Shown in pieces: positions 1 through 9,906 of a DNA stretch of 64,000 nt (the first letter of the stretch is position 1; each line of letters opens with the position of its first letter). The DNA is from Catellatospora tritici (GTDB lineage: Bacteria > Actinomycetota > Actinomycetes > Mycobacteriales > Micromonosporaceae), in assembly GCF_019083965.1 (NCBI RefSeq), contig NZ_JAHRCY010000007.1:255180-319179 (forward strand), in the 5' to 3' direction. The notes beneath the pieces were generated by a model that worked only from the letters and a program-made list of their open reading frames with translations, had not been told where the DNA came from and did no database searches. The position numbers and the translations under genes were made by a program.

Positions 1-290
1 TCCGCCCAACGGGACAGGCCGAAGCCGAACGACTCGCCCGCCGCCGCGCCAAGCAGGGCCGACACCAGCAGGAACACCATGGTGTGGTCGTCGCTGGTGG
101 CGGCGATGGCGCCCGTGCCGACCGCGCCGACCACCATGGCGATCAGGCGGAAGTCGCCCACCGAGACGACCTCGGGCTGGCCCGGCGTGCCGTAGTCGGC
201 CACCGCCGCGACCGCCGAGGTCTCCTGCGGGGCGGCCGTACGCTGCTGGATCACTCGATACTCTCCCGTCGGCATCGGTTCGACCGGCAT
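1..290 (-). CDS. Small hydrophobic membrane protein (partial)
   Basis: Only the N-terminal part of this minus-strand gene is inside the window; it runs off the left edge. The visible part has a polar N-terminus of about 45 residues followed by hydrophobic stretches that look like membrane segments. The ATG at 290 has GGAG seven bases upstream and lies two bases beyond the stop of the M48 protease gene, so the two are probably co-transcribed. An alternative GTG at 254 has a good GGGAGAG site six bases upstream, so the start is uncertain. I do not recognise the family. Its coupling to a membrane protease is the only functional hint. Confidence 0.6.
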   Translation of the reverse strand, partial: MPVEPMPTGEYRVIQQRTAAPQETSAVAAVADYGTPGQPEVVSVGDFRLIAMVVGAVGTGAIAATSDDHTMVFLLVSALLGAAAGESFGFGLSRWA

Positions 291-292
291 GG

Positions 293-2146
293 TCAGGCTC
301 CGGTGAACCGGGCGAACACGCGGTGCAGCACGTCGCGGCTCTCGCCGTGCAGCTCGTCACCGCTCCACGACTCGCGCAACTCGATCGTCTGTCCGGAATG
401 GAGCTGGATGGTGGCGCGGATCGGCACCTGCTTGGTGACCGTCACCTTCGTGATCTCCTCGTACGGCACGAACCGGTGCGCCTGGGCCAGCTCGGCCAGC
501 GGGGTCGACGAGATCATCGCGAGCATCCGCTGGGTGCCCTCGTCCTTGTCGCCCTTGGTGGGCACCGCGATCAGGCCGTTGTCCAGCACCAGCAGATCGG
601 CCTCCACCCCGCCGAAGGTGACGTTGCCCAGCCCCGCGATCACCTCGGCGTTGCGGGCGTTGGCCGTGGTCTCCTGCACCACCGCTGCGGTCGCCTCGAT
701 GCCGAGCTCGCGCAGCCGCTCCTGCGCCTGCGGCAGCGTGTCGGGGTCGACCGCCAGCTTGGCCACCGGTGCCAGGTCCAGGTCCGCGCCGGCGGAGGTG
801 ACCAGCACCGGACCGCTCGCCCACGACTCGCGCCAGCGGTAGCGCTCCGAACGCACCGCCGCGAGCATCAGCAGCAGCTCCAGCGGTTCGGCGAACTTCT
901 GCGCCGCCTCACGCTCGGGCACGTCGGCGAAGAACGCTCGGCCCAGCTCGGAGGCCCGGCCCGCGGCCAGCGCGGAGAGCACCTCGGCCAGCCCGACCCG
1001 GGCCACGCCGAGCCGTCGCGCGACCTCGCGGAAGATCCCGTCGGCGGCCTCCTGCAGCTGGCGGTCGGCGGTGACGGCGGTGAACCGCTCCCACGGCAGC
1101 ACCTCCCGACCGCGGACGTTCACCGCCATGCCGTGCAGCCGGTGGCTGACCTCGGGCAGGTTCGGCACCAGGTCGGTGGCCCGGCGCAGGTCGTTGCTCG
1201 GCGTGCCCTCCGGCAGGGCCTCGATGGCGGCGATGCGGGTGTGCAGCGGCGGGTGCGTGTCCCAGCGCGAACCCGGCTCCGGCTCCGCGACGGCGCGCCG
1301 CCGCAGGTCGGCGATCTCGTCGCGGCGGGCGTCGAGCAGGTCAGTGAAGCGGCCGAAGACATTGTCGGGCAGCAGCCCCAATGCGGCACCGGGGGCGACG
1401 TAGCGACCGAGGTAGAAGTCGTACGCCTTGGCCACGACGTGGACCTCGGTCAGCGCGGCGATCGCGGCCCGCCTGCCCGCCAGGCGCACCGCCGACGCGT
1501 CGGCCTCCAACTCCTGGCGGCGCGAGGCGGCGTTGTCCACGAGCAGATACATCTGGGCGTACAGGTAGAACGGCCAGCCCGCGACGTTGAACTTGCCGAT
1601 GCGGCCCACGGCGCCCGCGATCGCGATGCGTCCGCGATAGGCGACCGCACCGAGCCGGGTGTGCGCGCCGGAGTAGTGGCCGAGTTCGTGCGCGAGCACC
1701 GCGCGCAGCTGGTCGACGCTCATCGCCTGCAGCAGCGGCAGGCCGAGGTAGAGGTAGCGGTGTCCGGCGATGAGACCGAGCAGCTTGGCCTGCTCCTGCA
1801 CAGCGGCGTTGACCTCGGGCACGATCCGGATCTCGTCCGGCGCGCGGGTGCCGACACCGTCGGCCAGGCGGCGCACCTCGGCCCACAGCTGCGGTGCCTG
1901 CTCCGGCGTCAGGGTCACCCCCGGCATCGGCTCGGTATCGGCCTTGATCGCCTGCCACAGCGCCCAGCCGACACCGCCGATGATCGCCACGAACAGTGGC
2001 AGGGTCACCTTGATGGCGACCGCGGCCGGCGCGACGGACAACAGCCAGATCGCCAGTGCCACCGACGCGGCCAGCTCGACCAGCGCGAGCACGTAGAACC
2101 CGATCAGCATCAGCACGCTCACCAGCGCGCGTACGCCCGCGGTCAT
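293..2146 (-). CDS. M48 family zinc metalloprotease, membrane-bound
   Basis: This is a 617-residue HtpX/Ste24-like peptidase. Two hydrophobic membrane segments lie near residues 10-38 and 43-65. The zinc motif HELGH is at 153-157 and the third ligand is probably E212 in an ELEAD sequence at 212-216. M48 enzymes cleave membrane or misfolded proteins at the membrane. The C-terminal half (about 330-617) is longer than in HtpX and is probably an accessory domain of unknown role. The ATG at 2146 follows a strong GGGGGAGGAAG site. A small membrane-protein gene starts two bases past its stop. It is divergent from the PHP gene across an 80-bp gap. Confidence 0.9.
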   Translation of the reverse strand: MTAGVRALVSVLMLIGFYVLALVELAASVALAIWLLSVAPAAVAIKVTLPLFVAIIGGVGWALWQAIKADTEPMPGVTLTPEQAPQLWAEVRRLADGVGTRAPDEIRIVPEVNAAVQEQAKLLGLIAGHRYLYLGLPLLQAMSVDQLRAVLAHELGHYSGAHTRLGAVAYRGRIAIAGAVGRIGKFNVAGWPFYLYAQMYLLVDNAASRRQELEADASAVRLAGRRAAIAALTEVHVVAKAYDFYLGRYVAPGAALGLLPDNVFGRFTDLLDARRDEIADLRRRAVAEPEPGSRWDTHPPLHTRIAAIEALPEGTPSNDLRRATDLVPNLPEVSHRLHGMAVNVRGREVLPWERFTAVTADRQLQEAADGIFREVARRLGVARVGLAEVLSALAAGRASELGRAFFADVPEREAAQKFAEPLELLLMLAAVRSERYRWRESWASGPVLVTSAGADLDLAPVAKLAVDPDTLPQAQERLRELGIEATAAVVQETTANARNAEVIAGLGNVTFGGVEADLLVLDNGLIAVPTKGDKDEGTQRMLAMISSTPLAELAQAHRFVPYEEITKVTVTKQVPIRATIQLHSGQTIELRESWSGDELHGESRDVLHRVFARFTGA

Positions 2147-2226
2147 GTCTTCCTCCCCCAGCCGCGCCGACCACCGCGCGGTCTGCGGACACTATCGCGC
2201 CGCCCCGACAGCGACAATCCTCCAAT

Positions 2227-3060
2227 GTGGCCCGCGACCTGCCTCAGGTTCCCGACCTGGGTCAACCTGCACCGGTGGAGGAGTTGCGGGCGGCGCTGCG
2301 GGGCGACTGCCATGTGCACACCGACTGGTCCGACGGCGCCGACCCGCTCGAGGCGATGGTCGCAGCCGCCGCCGCGCTCGGCCACGACTACGTGGTGCTG
2401 ACCGACCACTCACCCCGGCTGACCATCGCCAACGGCCTGAGCGCGCCGCGGCTGGCCCGCCAGCTCGACGCCGTGGCCTCGGTGAACGCCGCCCTGGCGG
2501 GCACCGGGTTCCGGGTGCTCACCGGGATCGAGGTCGACATCCTGCCCGACGGCACACTGGACCAGGAGCCCGGGTTGCTGAAGCGGCTGGACGTCGTGGT
2601 CGGCTCGGTGCACAGCGAACTGAAGCTGGACCGTACGAAGATGACCCGCCGCATGCTGCGCGCGCTGGCCGACCCGAACCTGGACATCCTGGGCCACTGC
2701 ACCGGCCGCAAGCTGCCCGTGGTGACCGACGCCCGGCACTCCGGCGGCCGGGCGACACCCCGCCGCCGCGCCCCGAGCAGCTTCGACGCCGACGCGGTGT
2801 TCGCGGCCGCCGCCGACCACGGCAAGGCCATCGAGATCAACTGCCGCCCCGACCGGCTCGACCCACCCTCGAACCTGCTGCGCAAGGCCGCGCGGGTCGA
2901 CGGCCTACGCTTCGCGATCAACACCGACGCGCACGCGGTCGCCCAGCTCGACTGGCTGCCCAACGGCTGCGCCCGCGCCGCGACGGCGGGCATCACCGCC
3001 GACCGCGTCGTCAACGCCATGTCGGCCGACGATCTGCTCGCCTGGACCGGCTCGCACTGA
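2227..3060 (+). CDS. PHP-domain phosphoesterase
   Basis: This protein of about 277 residues is a single PHP domain like the one at the C-terminus of family X DNA polymerases and in YcdX. Metal-binding motifs appear in the expected order: CHVHTDWSDG (HxH near 29-31), LTDHSP, GIEVDIL, GSVHS, LGHCTG, EINCRP and NTDAHA. PHP domains hydrolyse phosphoester bonds using a trinuclear metal centre; the substrate here is unknown and no polymerase domain is attached. The open frame extends upstream into the M48 gene, but the GTG at 2227 is the sensible start. It has no Shine-Dalgarno sequence, and a GACAAT hexamer at 2213-2218 fits a leaderless transcript. Confidence 0.85.
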   Translation: MARDLPQVPDLGQPAPVEELRAALRGDCHVHTDWSDGADPLEAMVAAAAALGHDYVVLTDHSPRLTIANGLSAPRLARQLDAVASVNAALAGTGFRVLTGIEVDILPDGTLDQEPGLLKRLDVVVGSVHSELKLDRTKMTRRMLRALADPNLDILGHCTGRKLPVVTDARHSGGRATPRRRAPSSFDADAVFAAAADHGKAIEINCRPDRLDPPSNLLRKAARVDGLRFAINTDAHAVAQLDWLPNGCARAATAGITADRVVNAMSADDLLAWTGSH

Positions 3061-3141
3061 GTCACGCCCTACCCTCGGTTGGCGTCGGGCGCCGATCGGG
3101 TGCGGGATGCGCGGTTCCGCACCTACTGCCCGCAGTGTTGT

Positions 3142-3334
3142 GACCGCAGGTAGCGATCTTCGGCGTCTGCCGTCGCGGGAGATCGCTGTCTGCGGTCGAG
3201 AAGTGGGTTTCGGCCGGTAGGCCGTGCAGGAAAGTGACCGCAGGTCGTGATCTTCGAGCCCATTCCGCTTCATGATCGCGGTTGGCGGTCAAAGAGTGGC
3301 CCTGCAGCCGAGACAGTGACCGCAAGCAGTGATC
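3142..3334. repeat. Five alternating copies of a 17-bp GACCGC...GATC motif
   Basis: The 351-bp gap between the PHP gene and the EamA transporter contains five copies of a motif close to GACCGCAGGTAGCGATC. They lie at 3142-3158 (+), 3181-3197 (-), 3236-3252 (+), 3274-3290 (-) and 3318-3334 (+). Adjacent opposite copies can form imperfect hairpins. The gap lies between convergent genes, so the array could also block read-through. I see no gene in this stretch. Confidence 0.75.
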
Positions 3335-3337
3335 ATG

Positions 3338-3383
3338 GCCGCGAGCCGCGAGCTGCGAGCCGCGAGCTGCGAGCCGCGACGGC
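3338..3383. repeat. Short tandem repeat of about 14 bp
   Basis: The unit GCCGCGAGCTGCGA occurs almost three times in tandem just beyond the alternating 17-bp motifs. It is probably slippage-prone simple sequence without a gene. Confidence 0.6.
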
Positions 3384-3411
3384 CCGGTTCGGGGATCGCG
3401 GCTGGTCAGGT

Positions 3412-4383
3412 TCAGGGGGCGGTGGGGGTGGCCCGCCTCGTCCGCAGCGCCGAGAAGGCGCCCTGGGCGATCGCGACGCCGAGCAGCACGATGAGGGCAC
3501 CGACGGGCTGGTTCCAGTGCAGCGACTCGTCCAGCACCACGATGCCCAGCAGCGTGGCGACCACCGGCACCAGGTACGTCACGTATGCGGCGGTGGAGGC
3601 ACCCGCCGCCGAGATGACCCGCATGTTCAGCGCGAACGCGATGCCGCTGCCGAACACGCCCAGCGCCGCGACCGCGCCGATGGCCTTCCAGGACAGGTCC
3701 GCGGGCGCGGTCGGGGCGCCCGAGATCAGCAGGGCCGCGAGCACCGAGGCGACCGAGGCGACGATGGTCTGCGCGGCGGCCAGCGACACACCCGAGGCGG
3801 TGCCGCGCCCGGTGACGAAGCGCTTCAGGTACGGGATGGACACGCCGTAGCACATCGCCGCCGCACCGCACATGAGCTGCCCGACCAGCGAGGACGAGCC
3901 GTCGGAGTGCCAGAACCCGAGCACCGTCAGCACGCCCGCGAAGCCGAGACCGAGCCCGACGGCGGCCCGTGCGCTGAACTTCTCGGTGCGGAACACCAGC
4001 ACCGCGAACGGCAGCACCCACAGTGCGGTGGTGGCGTTCCAGATGCCCGCGACGAGGCTGTCGACCCGCTCCTCGCCGTACCCGAACAGGGTGAACGGCA
4101 ACGCGACGCCCACCACACCCGGGACCAGCATGTGTGCCCACAGCCCGCGATCGCGCGGCAGCCGCGCGCCGGTGACCAGCATGATCGCCAGCAGGGTCAG
4201 CGCGCCGATGGTGATCCGGCCGGCCGCGACCCAGGTGGGGTGCAGTTCGGCGACGCCCATCTTGATGAAGATGAAGCTGGAACCCCAGATCACGGCGTTG
4301 GCAGCGAACGCCGGCACCCAGGCCGAACGAGCGGCGGCCGGCGCCGAGATGTCAGGAGCAATAGTGGTGGTCACCCCTGACAC
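3412..4383 (-). CDS. EamA/DMT-family transporter
   Basis: This 323-residue protein has about ten hydrophobic helices arranged as two EamA repeats, the usual layout of drug/metabolite exporters (RhaT/YdcZ type). The first helix contains a WGSSF-type motif (ANAVIWGSSFIFIKMG), typical of the family, and a glycine-rich final helix is followed by a short basic tail. The substrate cannot be told from sequence; relatives export amino acids or other small metabolites. The start is a GTG at 4383, with another GTG at 4374 possible. It is divergent from the DUF885 gene and convergent with the PHP gene. Confidence 0.88.
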   Translation of the reverse strand: MSGVTTTIAPDISAPAAARSAWVPAFAANAVIWGSSFIFIKMGVAELHPTWVAAGRITIGALTLLAIMLVTGARLPRDRGLWAHMLVPGVVGVALPFTLFGYGEERVDSLVAGIWNATTALWVLPFAVLVFRTEKFSARAAVGLGLGFAGVLTVLGFWHSDGSSSLVGQLMCGAAAMCYGVSIPYLKRFVTGRGTASGVSLAAAQTIVASVASVLAALLISGAPTAPADLSWKAIGAVAALGVFGSGIAFALNMRVISAAGASTAAYVTYLVPVVATLLGIVVLDESLHWNQPVGALIVLLGVAIAQGAFSALRTRRATPTAP

Positions 4384-4482
4384 ACTGCCAGAGATCGGCG
4401 TACCGTGGCCAGCGGGTTACGGACGTCATACCGCGAATTTCCGCCACGGTTAACTCGCCTGCGAGTCCTCGGCCCGGTCGGC

Positions 4483-4488
4483 TAGGTT
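4483..4488 (+). promoter_or_regulatory. -10 element of a probable leaderless promoter
   Basis: TAGGTT ends six bases before the ATG at 4495, and there is no Shine-Dalgarno sequence. This spacing puts transcription initiation at the start codon, as in many actinobacterial leaderless genes. Confidence 0.55.
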
Positions 4489-4494
4489 CCTCCC

Positions 4495-6165
4495 ATGGGA
4501 CGTGTTGATGACCTGGCCGAGCGGTATGTGGACGACTGGGCTCCGCTGAGCCCCACCGGCGCCACCTACGTCGGTATCAGCGGATATGACGACAAGCTGG
4601 ATGATCTCTCGCACGACGGGTTCGCGGCGCAGGCCGACCTCGACCGGCGCACCCTGACCGAGCTCAACGCCATCGAGCCGCAGGACCAGCGCGAGTTCGT
4701 GGCCAAGGAGGCGATGGTCGAGCGCCTGGGCCTGGCCCTGGCCCGCTACGACGCCGGCGAGGTGACCAGCGACCTGAATGTGATCGCGAGCGCCCTGCAC
4801 AGCATGCGCGGCGTGCTGGACCTGATGCCGACCGAGGGCGAGCAGGCGGCCTCGAACATCGCCAAGCGGCTGGCCGCCTTCCCGCAGGCGCTGGAGCAGT
4901 ACAAGCAGACCCTGCTCGCCGACGCGAAGTCCGGGCGGGTCAGCGCGCGCAAGCAGATCGTCGAGGTCGCCGGTCAGTGTGACGTGTGGACCAGCGCCGA
5001 CGGCGACGACTTCTACCTCGGGCTCGCCCGCCGGATCGAGGCCTCCGGTGCGCTGCGCGCCGACCTCGACCGCGGCGCGGCGGCGGCCAACGCGGCCACC
5101 GCGGAGTTCGGCCGGTTCCTGCGTGAGGAGCTGGCGCCGCTGGGCCGGGCGAAGGAGGCCGCCGGGCGCGAGCGCTACGAGCTGGCCTCGCAGTACTTCC
5201 TCGGCGCCCGGGTCGACCTCGACGAGACGTACGCGTGGGGCTTCGACGAGCTGCACCGCCTGGAGAACGAGATGCGCGAGGTGTCGGCGCGCATCGCCGG
5301 GCCGGGCGCGTCCATCGACGAGGCCGCGGCCAAGCTGAACCAGGACCCCAGGTACCTCATCCGGGGCAAGGAGCAGTTCCGCGACTGGATGCAGCAGCTC
5401 GCCGAGAAGGCGATCTCGGACCTCAACGGCACCCACTTCGACATCCCCGAGGCGATCCAGCGCATCGAGTGCCGCATCGCGCCGACCAGCGACGGCGGCA
5501 TCTACTACACCGGCCCGAGCGAGGACTTCAGCCGTCCCGGCCGGATGTGGTGGGCGGTTCCGGCCGGGGTCGACGAGTTCGCCACCTGGCAGGAGGTGAC
5601 CACGGTCTACCACGAGGGCGCACCCGGCCACCACCTGCAGGTGGGTCAGGCGGCGTACAACGCGGAGAAGCTGAACCGGTGGCAGCGGCTGCTGTGCTGG
5701 TGCTCCGGCCACGGCGAGGGCTGGGCGCTGTACTCCGAGCGGCTCATGGACGACCTGGGCTACCTGGCCGACCCGGCCGACAAGCTCGGCATGCTCGACG
5801 GGCAGGCGTTCCGCGCCGCGCGCGTCATCGTCGACATCGGCATGCACCTGGAGCTGGAGATCCCGCGCGACAACCCGTTCGGCTTCCACCCGGGCGAGCG
5901 CTGGACGCCCGAGCTGGGCTGGGAGTTCCTGCGGGCGCACTGCCGGGTCGGCGACGAGCAGCTGCGGTTCGAGCTGAACCGCTACCTGGGCTGGCCGGGG
6001 CAGGCGCCGTCGTACAAGGTCGGCGAGCGGATCTGGCTGCAGGCCCGCGACGACGCCAAGGCCCGCCAGGGTGCGGCGTTCGATCTGCGGCAGTTCCACT
6101 CCGACGCGCTCGACCTGGGCGCCCTCGGCCTGGACCCGCTCCGCGCAGCCCTCGCCCGCCTCTGA
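4495..6165 (+). CDS. DUF885 family zinc hydrolase
   Basis: This 556-residue protein matches the DUF885 family, which is related to thermolysin-like peptidases. It carries HEGAPGHH at 373-380, where H373, E374 and the later histidine are the likely metal and catalytic residues, and a second signature GHGEGWALY around 405-412 whose E408 is a plausible third ligand. No signal peptide is visible, so it is probably cytoplasmic. Substrates of the family are poorly known. The ATG is preceded by a leaderless-type TAGGTT. Its 3' end abuts a long palindrome shared with the convergent permease gene. Confidence 0.88.
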   Translation: MGRVDDLAERYVDDWAPLSPTGATYVGISGYDDKLDDLSHDGFAAQADLDRRTLTELNAIEPQDQREFVAKEAMVERLGLALARYDAGEVTSDLNVIASALHSMRGVLDLMPTEGEQAASNIAKRLAAFPQALEQYKQTLLADAKSGRVSARKQIVEVAGQCDVWTSADGDDFYLGLARRIEASGALRADLDRGAAAANAATAEFGRFLREELAPLGRAKEAAGRERYELASQYFLGARVDLDETYAWGFDELHRLENEMREVSARIAGPGASIDEAAAKLNQDPRYLIRGKEQFRDWMQQLAEKAISDLNGTHFDIPEAIQRIECRIAPTSDGGIYYTGPSEDFSRPGRMWWAVPAGVDEFATWQEVTTVYHEGAPGHHLQVGQAAYNAEKLNRWQRLLCWCSGHGEGWALYSERLMDDLGYLADPADKLGMLDGQAFRAARVIVDIGMHLELEIPRDNPFGFHPGERWTPELGWEFLRAHCRVGDEQLRFELNRYLGWPGQAPSYKVGERIWLQARDDAKARQGAAFDLRQFHSDALDLGALGLDPLRAALARL

Positions 6166-6173
6166 CCTGAGGT

Positions 6174-6222
6174 AAGGAAGGGCACCTTCTTATCGGAATC
6201 CGATGTAGAAGGTGCCCTTCTT
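6174..6222. terminator. 49-bp palindrome between convergent genes
   Basis: The arms AAGGAAGGGCACCTTCTTA and GTAGAAGGTGCCCTTCTT pair around an inner TCGGAATCCGA palindrome. It sits nine bases after the DUF885 stop and ten bases from the permease stop, so it could end transcripts from both sides. A related palindrome occurs at 43444-43489. Confidence 0.7.
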
Positions 6223-6232
6223 GACGCGCCGC

Positions 6233-7447
6233 CTACGGGGCGGCCAGGGCTTCGGTGGGGGACAGGCGGGCGGCGCGCATCGCGGGGTACAGCCCCGCCA
6301 CCGCGCCGATCAGCACCGTCGCGCCGAGGCCGCCCAGCGTGGCCCAGGCGGGCACGATGCCCGGCCAGCTCTGCGTGAACGCGTACCCCACGGTCACCAG
6401 CCCACCCAGCAGCACCCCGCCCGTGCCGCCGAGAAACGCCAGCAGCAGCGACTCGGTGAGGAACTGGCCGCGCACCTGCCCCCGGGTCGCGCCCAGCGAG
6501 CGGCGCAGCCCGATCTCGGCCCGGCGTTCCAGCACCGAGATCACCATCGTGTTGGCCACCCCCACGCCGCCGACCAGCAGCGCGACCGCGCCCAGGCCGA
6601 GCAGTAGCCCGGTGAAGGCCGCGTCGGTGGCCTGCCGCGCCGCCAGCGCGTCCGACGGCCGCGACACCTTGACCTCGTTGGGGGCCTCCGGGTTGGCGGT
6701 CGCGGCCAGCACGTCGCGCACCGCGGCCACCGACGATTCGACGGTACGGGCGTAGATCGTCGTCGGATGCCCCTCGTACCCCAGGTACCGCTCCGCCGCG
6801 GGCAGCCCCACCAGCGCCGCCGTGTCCAGTTCGGTGGCCAGCGGCACCGGCGCCAGAATCCCGAGCACGGTGTACCACCGCCCCGTCCCGTGCGCGGTCA
6901 ACCAGACCTGCCGGTCCGGCCCGGCGTGGGTGACGCCGAGGCGGGCGGCCGCGGTGGCGCCGAGCACCACCGCCGGATACCGCGCGGTGGCGGCGTTGAG
7001 CCAGGTCCCGTCGGCGAGTCCGGCGCCGACCGTGGCGGGCAGGTCCAGGTCGACCGCGCGTACGCCGAGGCTGCCGTTCTGCGCCGCCGGGATCCGGTCG
7101 GTGCGGTAGACCTTCGCGTCTATCCGGGCCACCGCCGACACCTGCGTCACCGGCCCGATCCGCGCGATCATCTCGGGCGCCTCGACCGGCAGCACCGCCT
7201 CCTCGCCGAACAGCTTGCTGCCGGGAGCGACCGTGAGCAGGTTGGTGCCGAGCCGGTCCAGCGTGCGATCGACCTCGGCCCGCGACGAGGCGGAGATGCC
7301 GACCACGGCCACCATCGCCGCGATGCCGATGGCGATGCCGAGTGCCGACAGGAAAGCCCTGGTCCGCCTCGTACGCAACCCGATGGCACCCACCCGCAGC
7401 AGATCCGCGGCGCGCAACCGTGGCGCGATCAGCTCCTGCCCGCTCAT
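6233..7447 (-). CDS. MacB-like ABC transporter permease (cassette A)
   Basis: This 404-residue permease has the FtsX/MacB layout: an N-terminal membrane helix near residues 30-55, a periplasmic-type domain of about 200 residues, then three C-terminal helices within the last 130 residues. FtsX-type proteins transmit ATP hydrolysis to extracytoplasmic partners rather than forming a simple channel. The ATG at 7447 overlaps the stop of the ATPase gene (7444), indicating translational coupling. Order of translation is lipoprotein, membrane-fusion protein, ATPase, permease. It is paralogous to the permease at 12339-13541. Confidence 0.92.
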   Translation of the reverse strand: MSGQELIAPRLRAADLLRVGAIGLRTRRTRAFLSALGIAIGIAAMVAVVGISASSRAEVDRTLDRLGTNLLTVAPGSKLFGEEAVLPVEAPEMIARIGPVTQVSAVARIDAKVYRTDRIPAAQNGSLGVRAVDLDLPATVGAGLADGTWLNAATARYPAVVLGATAAARLGVTHAGPDRQVWLTAHGTGRWYTVLGILAPVPLATELDTAALVGLPAAERYLGYEGHPTTIYARTVESSVAAVRDVLAATANPEAPNEVKVSRPSDALAARQATDAAFTGLLLGLGAVALLVGGVGVANTMVISVLERRAEIGLRRSLGATRGQVRGQFLTESLLLAFLGGTGGVLLGGLVTVGYAFTQSWPGIVPAWATLGGLGATVLIGAVAGLYPAMRAARLSPTEALAAP

Positions 7448-8118
7448 GCCGCCACCGCCGCGACCACGCGGCCGTCCCGCATGGCGATCTCGCGCGGGAA
7501 CCCGGCCGCGATCTCACGGTCATGCGTGATCACGACCAGGGTGGTGCCCGCCGCGTGCAGCTCGCGCAGCAGCTCCAGCACCACCTGGCCGGAGGCCGAA
7601 TCGAGGTTGCCGGTGGGCTCGTCGGCCAGCAGCAGCGGCGGGTCGCCGACCACCGCCCGCGCGATCGCGACCCGCTGCCGCTCACCGCCCGAAAGCTCGT
7701 GCGGACGATGGTCGAGCCGGTGGCCCAGCCCGACCCGCTCCAGCGCGGCGGTGGCCCGCTCCCGGCGCCGACGCAGCGGCACCCCGGCGTAGAGCAGCCC
7801 GTCGGCGACGTTGTCGACGCAGGTCGTGCCGGGGGCCAGGTGGAACTGCTGGAACACGAACCCGATCCGGCTGCCGCGCAGCGCCGACAGCTGCCGGTCG
7901 GACAGGGTGGCCAGGTCGTGCCCGTCGATGACGACGCGACCGGTGGTGGGCCGGTCCAGGGCACCGACCAGGTGCAGCATGGTCGACTTGCCCGAGCCGG
8001 ACGGGCCCACGATCGCGGCCAGCTCACCCCGTTCGATGCGCAGGCTCACCCCGGCCAGCGCGCTCACCCCACCCGGGTACGTCTTCGTGACCTCCACCAG
8101 CTCGACCATCGCGCTCAT
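7444..8118 (-). CDS. ABC transporter ATP-binding protein (cassette A)
   Basis: This 224-residue MacB/LolD-type ATPase has Walker [10 protein letters not shown], a Q-loop in FVFQQFHL, the ABC signature LSGGERQRV, Walker [13 protein letters not shown] and the switch histidine in VITHD. The frame is open far upstream, but the ATG at 8118 overlaps the stop of the membrane-fusion gene (ATGA), which fixes the start. It should power the FtsX-type permease encoded next in the operon. The expected role is efflux of an antibiotic, lipid or peptide; substrate unknown. Confidence 0.95.
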   Translation of the reverse strand: MSAMVELVEVTKTYPGGVSALAGVSLRIERGELAAIVGPSGSGKSTMLHLVGALDRPTTGRVVIDGHDLATLSDRQLSALRGSRIGFVFQQFHLAPGTTCVDNVADGLLYAGVPLRRRRERATAALERVGLGHRLDHRPHELSGGERQRVAIARAVVGDPPLLLADEPTGNLDSASGQVVLELLRELHAAGTTLVVITHDREIAAGFPREIAMRDGRVVAAVAA

Positions 8119-9161
8119 GACGGCATCCCGACCAGGGCGCCCTCGGTGAGGCCAGCCCCGCTGACCTCGACCCGTCCGGCCGCGAACAGGCCGGTTTCGA
8201 CCGCCACGATCGAGGTCGCGCCGCCGGACACCAGCTCCACGCCGTACCCGCCCTCGCTCAGCGCCAGCAGCGCCGCGACCGGCACGGTCAGCACGTCGGC
8301 CCGGGTCTCGGCGGTGAACCCCACGTCCACGGTCGCCTGCCGGAAGCCCTTGCCCGCCTCGGTCTGGGCCAGCGTCACCGTCACCTCCAGCGTGGTCGTC
8401 GCCGGGGTGCCGTTCGATCCGGGCGTGATCACCGTCTGCACCTTCCCGACCTTGCCCGCCACCGACTTCCCGTCGGGCAGCTCGACCGTGACCGCGGTGT
8501 TCGGCTCGGCCAGCCGCTCGTCGTCGAGGTCCAATGGCACCGTGACGGCCCGGTCGGTGCCGGTGCGCGTCAGCACCGGCGAGCCCGGCTGCACCAGGTC
8601 GCCGACCTCGGCGCTGAGCGCGTCCACCCGGACCGGGCCGGGCGCGAAGACGACCCGGCCCGGGTCGACCACGCCGGTCTCGGGCAGGCCGAGATCCTCC
8701 TGCCAATCGCGTACGGCCGACGCCGTGTCCCCGGTGAACTCGTCGTCGACGGTGAAGCCGCGGTAGCCGAGCGCGTACAGGTTCTGCTCCAGCTGCTTCA
8801 CGTCCGGCCCGTCGACCCCGCCCCGCATCACCCGATACGCGGGCAGCCCGCCGTACAGCAGCACCACCTGGGCGTTGTCGAGGCGGTACAGGGGCTTGCC
8901 GCGGCTGACGACCGCACCCTCGGCCGGGAGCCAGGTGACGGTGCCCGCGGCGCGGGCGCGCACGGACACCGCGGTGCCGTACCCCAGGGTGCCGCTCTTC
9001 TGCTCCACATCGGCCAGGGTCTGCCTGGTCACCGGGGCGGTCCGCGCCGGACCGGTCGCCGCAGCCGGATCGTCGCCGGAGCCGGGCAGCCCGACCGCCA
9101 GCGCGGCGACCGCCGCCACCACCAGCACCGCGCCGCCGACCAGCAGCAACCGGCCCCTCAC
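8115..9161 (-). CDS. Efflux membrane-fusion protein with peptidoglycan-binding domain (cassette A)
   Basis: This protein of about 348 residues begins with one membrane helix (about 5-26). A barrel/lipoyl-like region follows, and near residues 95-150 there is a PG_binding_1-like domain ([14 protein letters not shown] to [10 protein letters not shown]). The rest resembles HlyD/MacA adaptors. Inserting a peptidoglycan-binding domain in the place of the usual hairpin is typical of Gram-positive adaptors, which must span a thick wall. GTG at 9161 overlaps the stop of the lipoprotein gene (GTGA), and its own stop overlaps the ATPase start (ATGA), so the four genes form a tight operon. Confidence 0.88.
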   Translation of the reverse strand: MRGRLLLVGGAVLVVAAVAALAVGLPGSGDDPAAATGPARTAPVTRQTLADVEQKSGTLGYGTAVSVRARAAGTVTWLPAEGAVVSRGKPLYRLDNAQVVLLYGGLPAYRVMRGGVDGPDVKQLEQNLYALGYRGFTVDDEFTGDTASAVRDWQEDLGLPETGVVDPGRVVFAPGPVRVDALSAEVGDLVQPGSPVLTRTGTDRAVTVPLDLDDERLAEPNTAVTVELPDGKSVAGKVGKVQTVITPGSNGTPATTTLEVTVTLAQTEAGKGFRQATVDVGFTAETRADVLTVPVAALLALSEGGYGVELVSGGATSIVAVETGLFAAGRVEVSGAGLTEGALVGMPS

Positions 9162-9694
9162 TTGCCACCCCCGACGCCCTTGGGCATCAGGTTGCGGCAC
9201 TTCTCGAAAGCGGCCTGGAACTTCGGGTCGTTGCGCAGCTGGGCCAGGTTGCCGTCGATACGCAGGCTGCCGGTGTCGTCGGGCTCGGGGAAGTTCTCCA
9301 CGCCGTTGTCGCGCATGCACTGCGACAGCGCGCGCAGCTGCTCGACCTGCTGCGGGTCCAGCTTGATCGCCTCTCCGCCGCCAGGCAGGAACTGCTTGCA
9401 GGCGGTCAGCGCGTCGTCGAGCTTCTCGCCGTTGGCGCCGGTCTTGGGGATCTCGCCGCGCGGCGGCTGGCCGGGTTCCGGGTCGGGCATGTCGATGCCG
9501 TGGTCGCGCATGCACTGGGCGAACCGGCGGCCGCGCTCGGCGTCGTCGACCGGCTGCGCGGAGGCGGAGGCGGCGGCCTTGGCGCCGCCCGCCGTGGCCA
9601 CGCCCGGCTGCTCCTTGTCGCCGCAGGCCGCCAGGGTGAGCAGGCACGCCAGTGCGGCCGCGGCGGCGGTGTGTCGCTTGTTCATGCCACTCAT
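9158..9694 (-). CDS. Four-cysteine lipoprotein of an efflux operon (cassette A)
   Basis: This 178-residue protein has a lipoprotein signal with lipobox LAAC (C24). After a low-complexity linker it has two similar halves, each with a QCMRD-type motif and a later cysteine: C61/C99 and C126/C166. The pattern CMRD-(H/N)-G-(I/V), a downstream proline, then a second Cys suggests two disulphide-bonded repeats on the outer face of the membrane. The same cysteine plan occurs in the lipoprotein at 19448-20029. It is the first gene of the efflux operon and faces the regulator genes. An alternative start is the ATG at 9685. Function unknown; a sensor or periplasmic partner of the transporter is an inference. 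Confidence 0.8.
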   Translation of the reverse strand: MSGMNKRHTAAAAALACLLTLAACGDKEQPGVATAGGAKAAASASAQPVDDAERGRRFAQCMRDHGIDMPDPEPGQPPRGEIPKTGANGEKLDDALTACKQFLPGGGEAIKLDPQQVEQLRALSQCMRDNGVENFPEPDDTGSLRIDGNLAQLRNDPKFQAAFEKCRNLMPKGVGGGK

Positions 9695-9783
9695 GACAGC
9701 GGTGCGGGCGTAACGCGGGCATAACCCCGGCCTGGCGGGGCTGTGAGCGGGCCGGTGAGCGGGGCCGTGTCGGCCCGCCCCAG

Positions 9784-9850
9784 CATCGACACTGGCCTAT
9801 CCGGAGGACGATTTTCGAGAAACCGTCTCCTGGATAGGCCAGCGTCAATG
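9784..9850. repeat. Palindromic repeat, family GGCCTATCC (copy 1)
   Basis: The inverted arms CACTGGCCTATCC and GGATAGGCCAGCGT, extended by a GGAGACG-like inner stem, form a long hairpin in the divergent gap between the lipoprotein and the response regulator. A closely related copy lies at 22639-22703. The repeat structure is seen directly; its function is unknown. Confidence 0.8.
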
Positions 9851-9906
9851 CCAAGTGGGGATCATGGTTACGTGCTGGTTATCCAGGCGCCGGGCATCAT
9901 GGGCGG

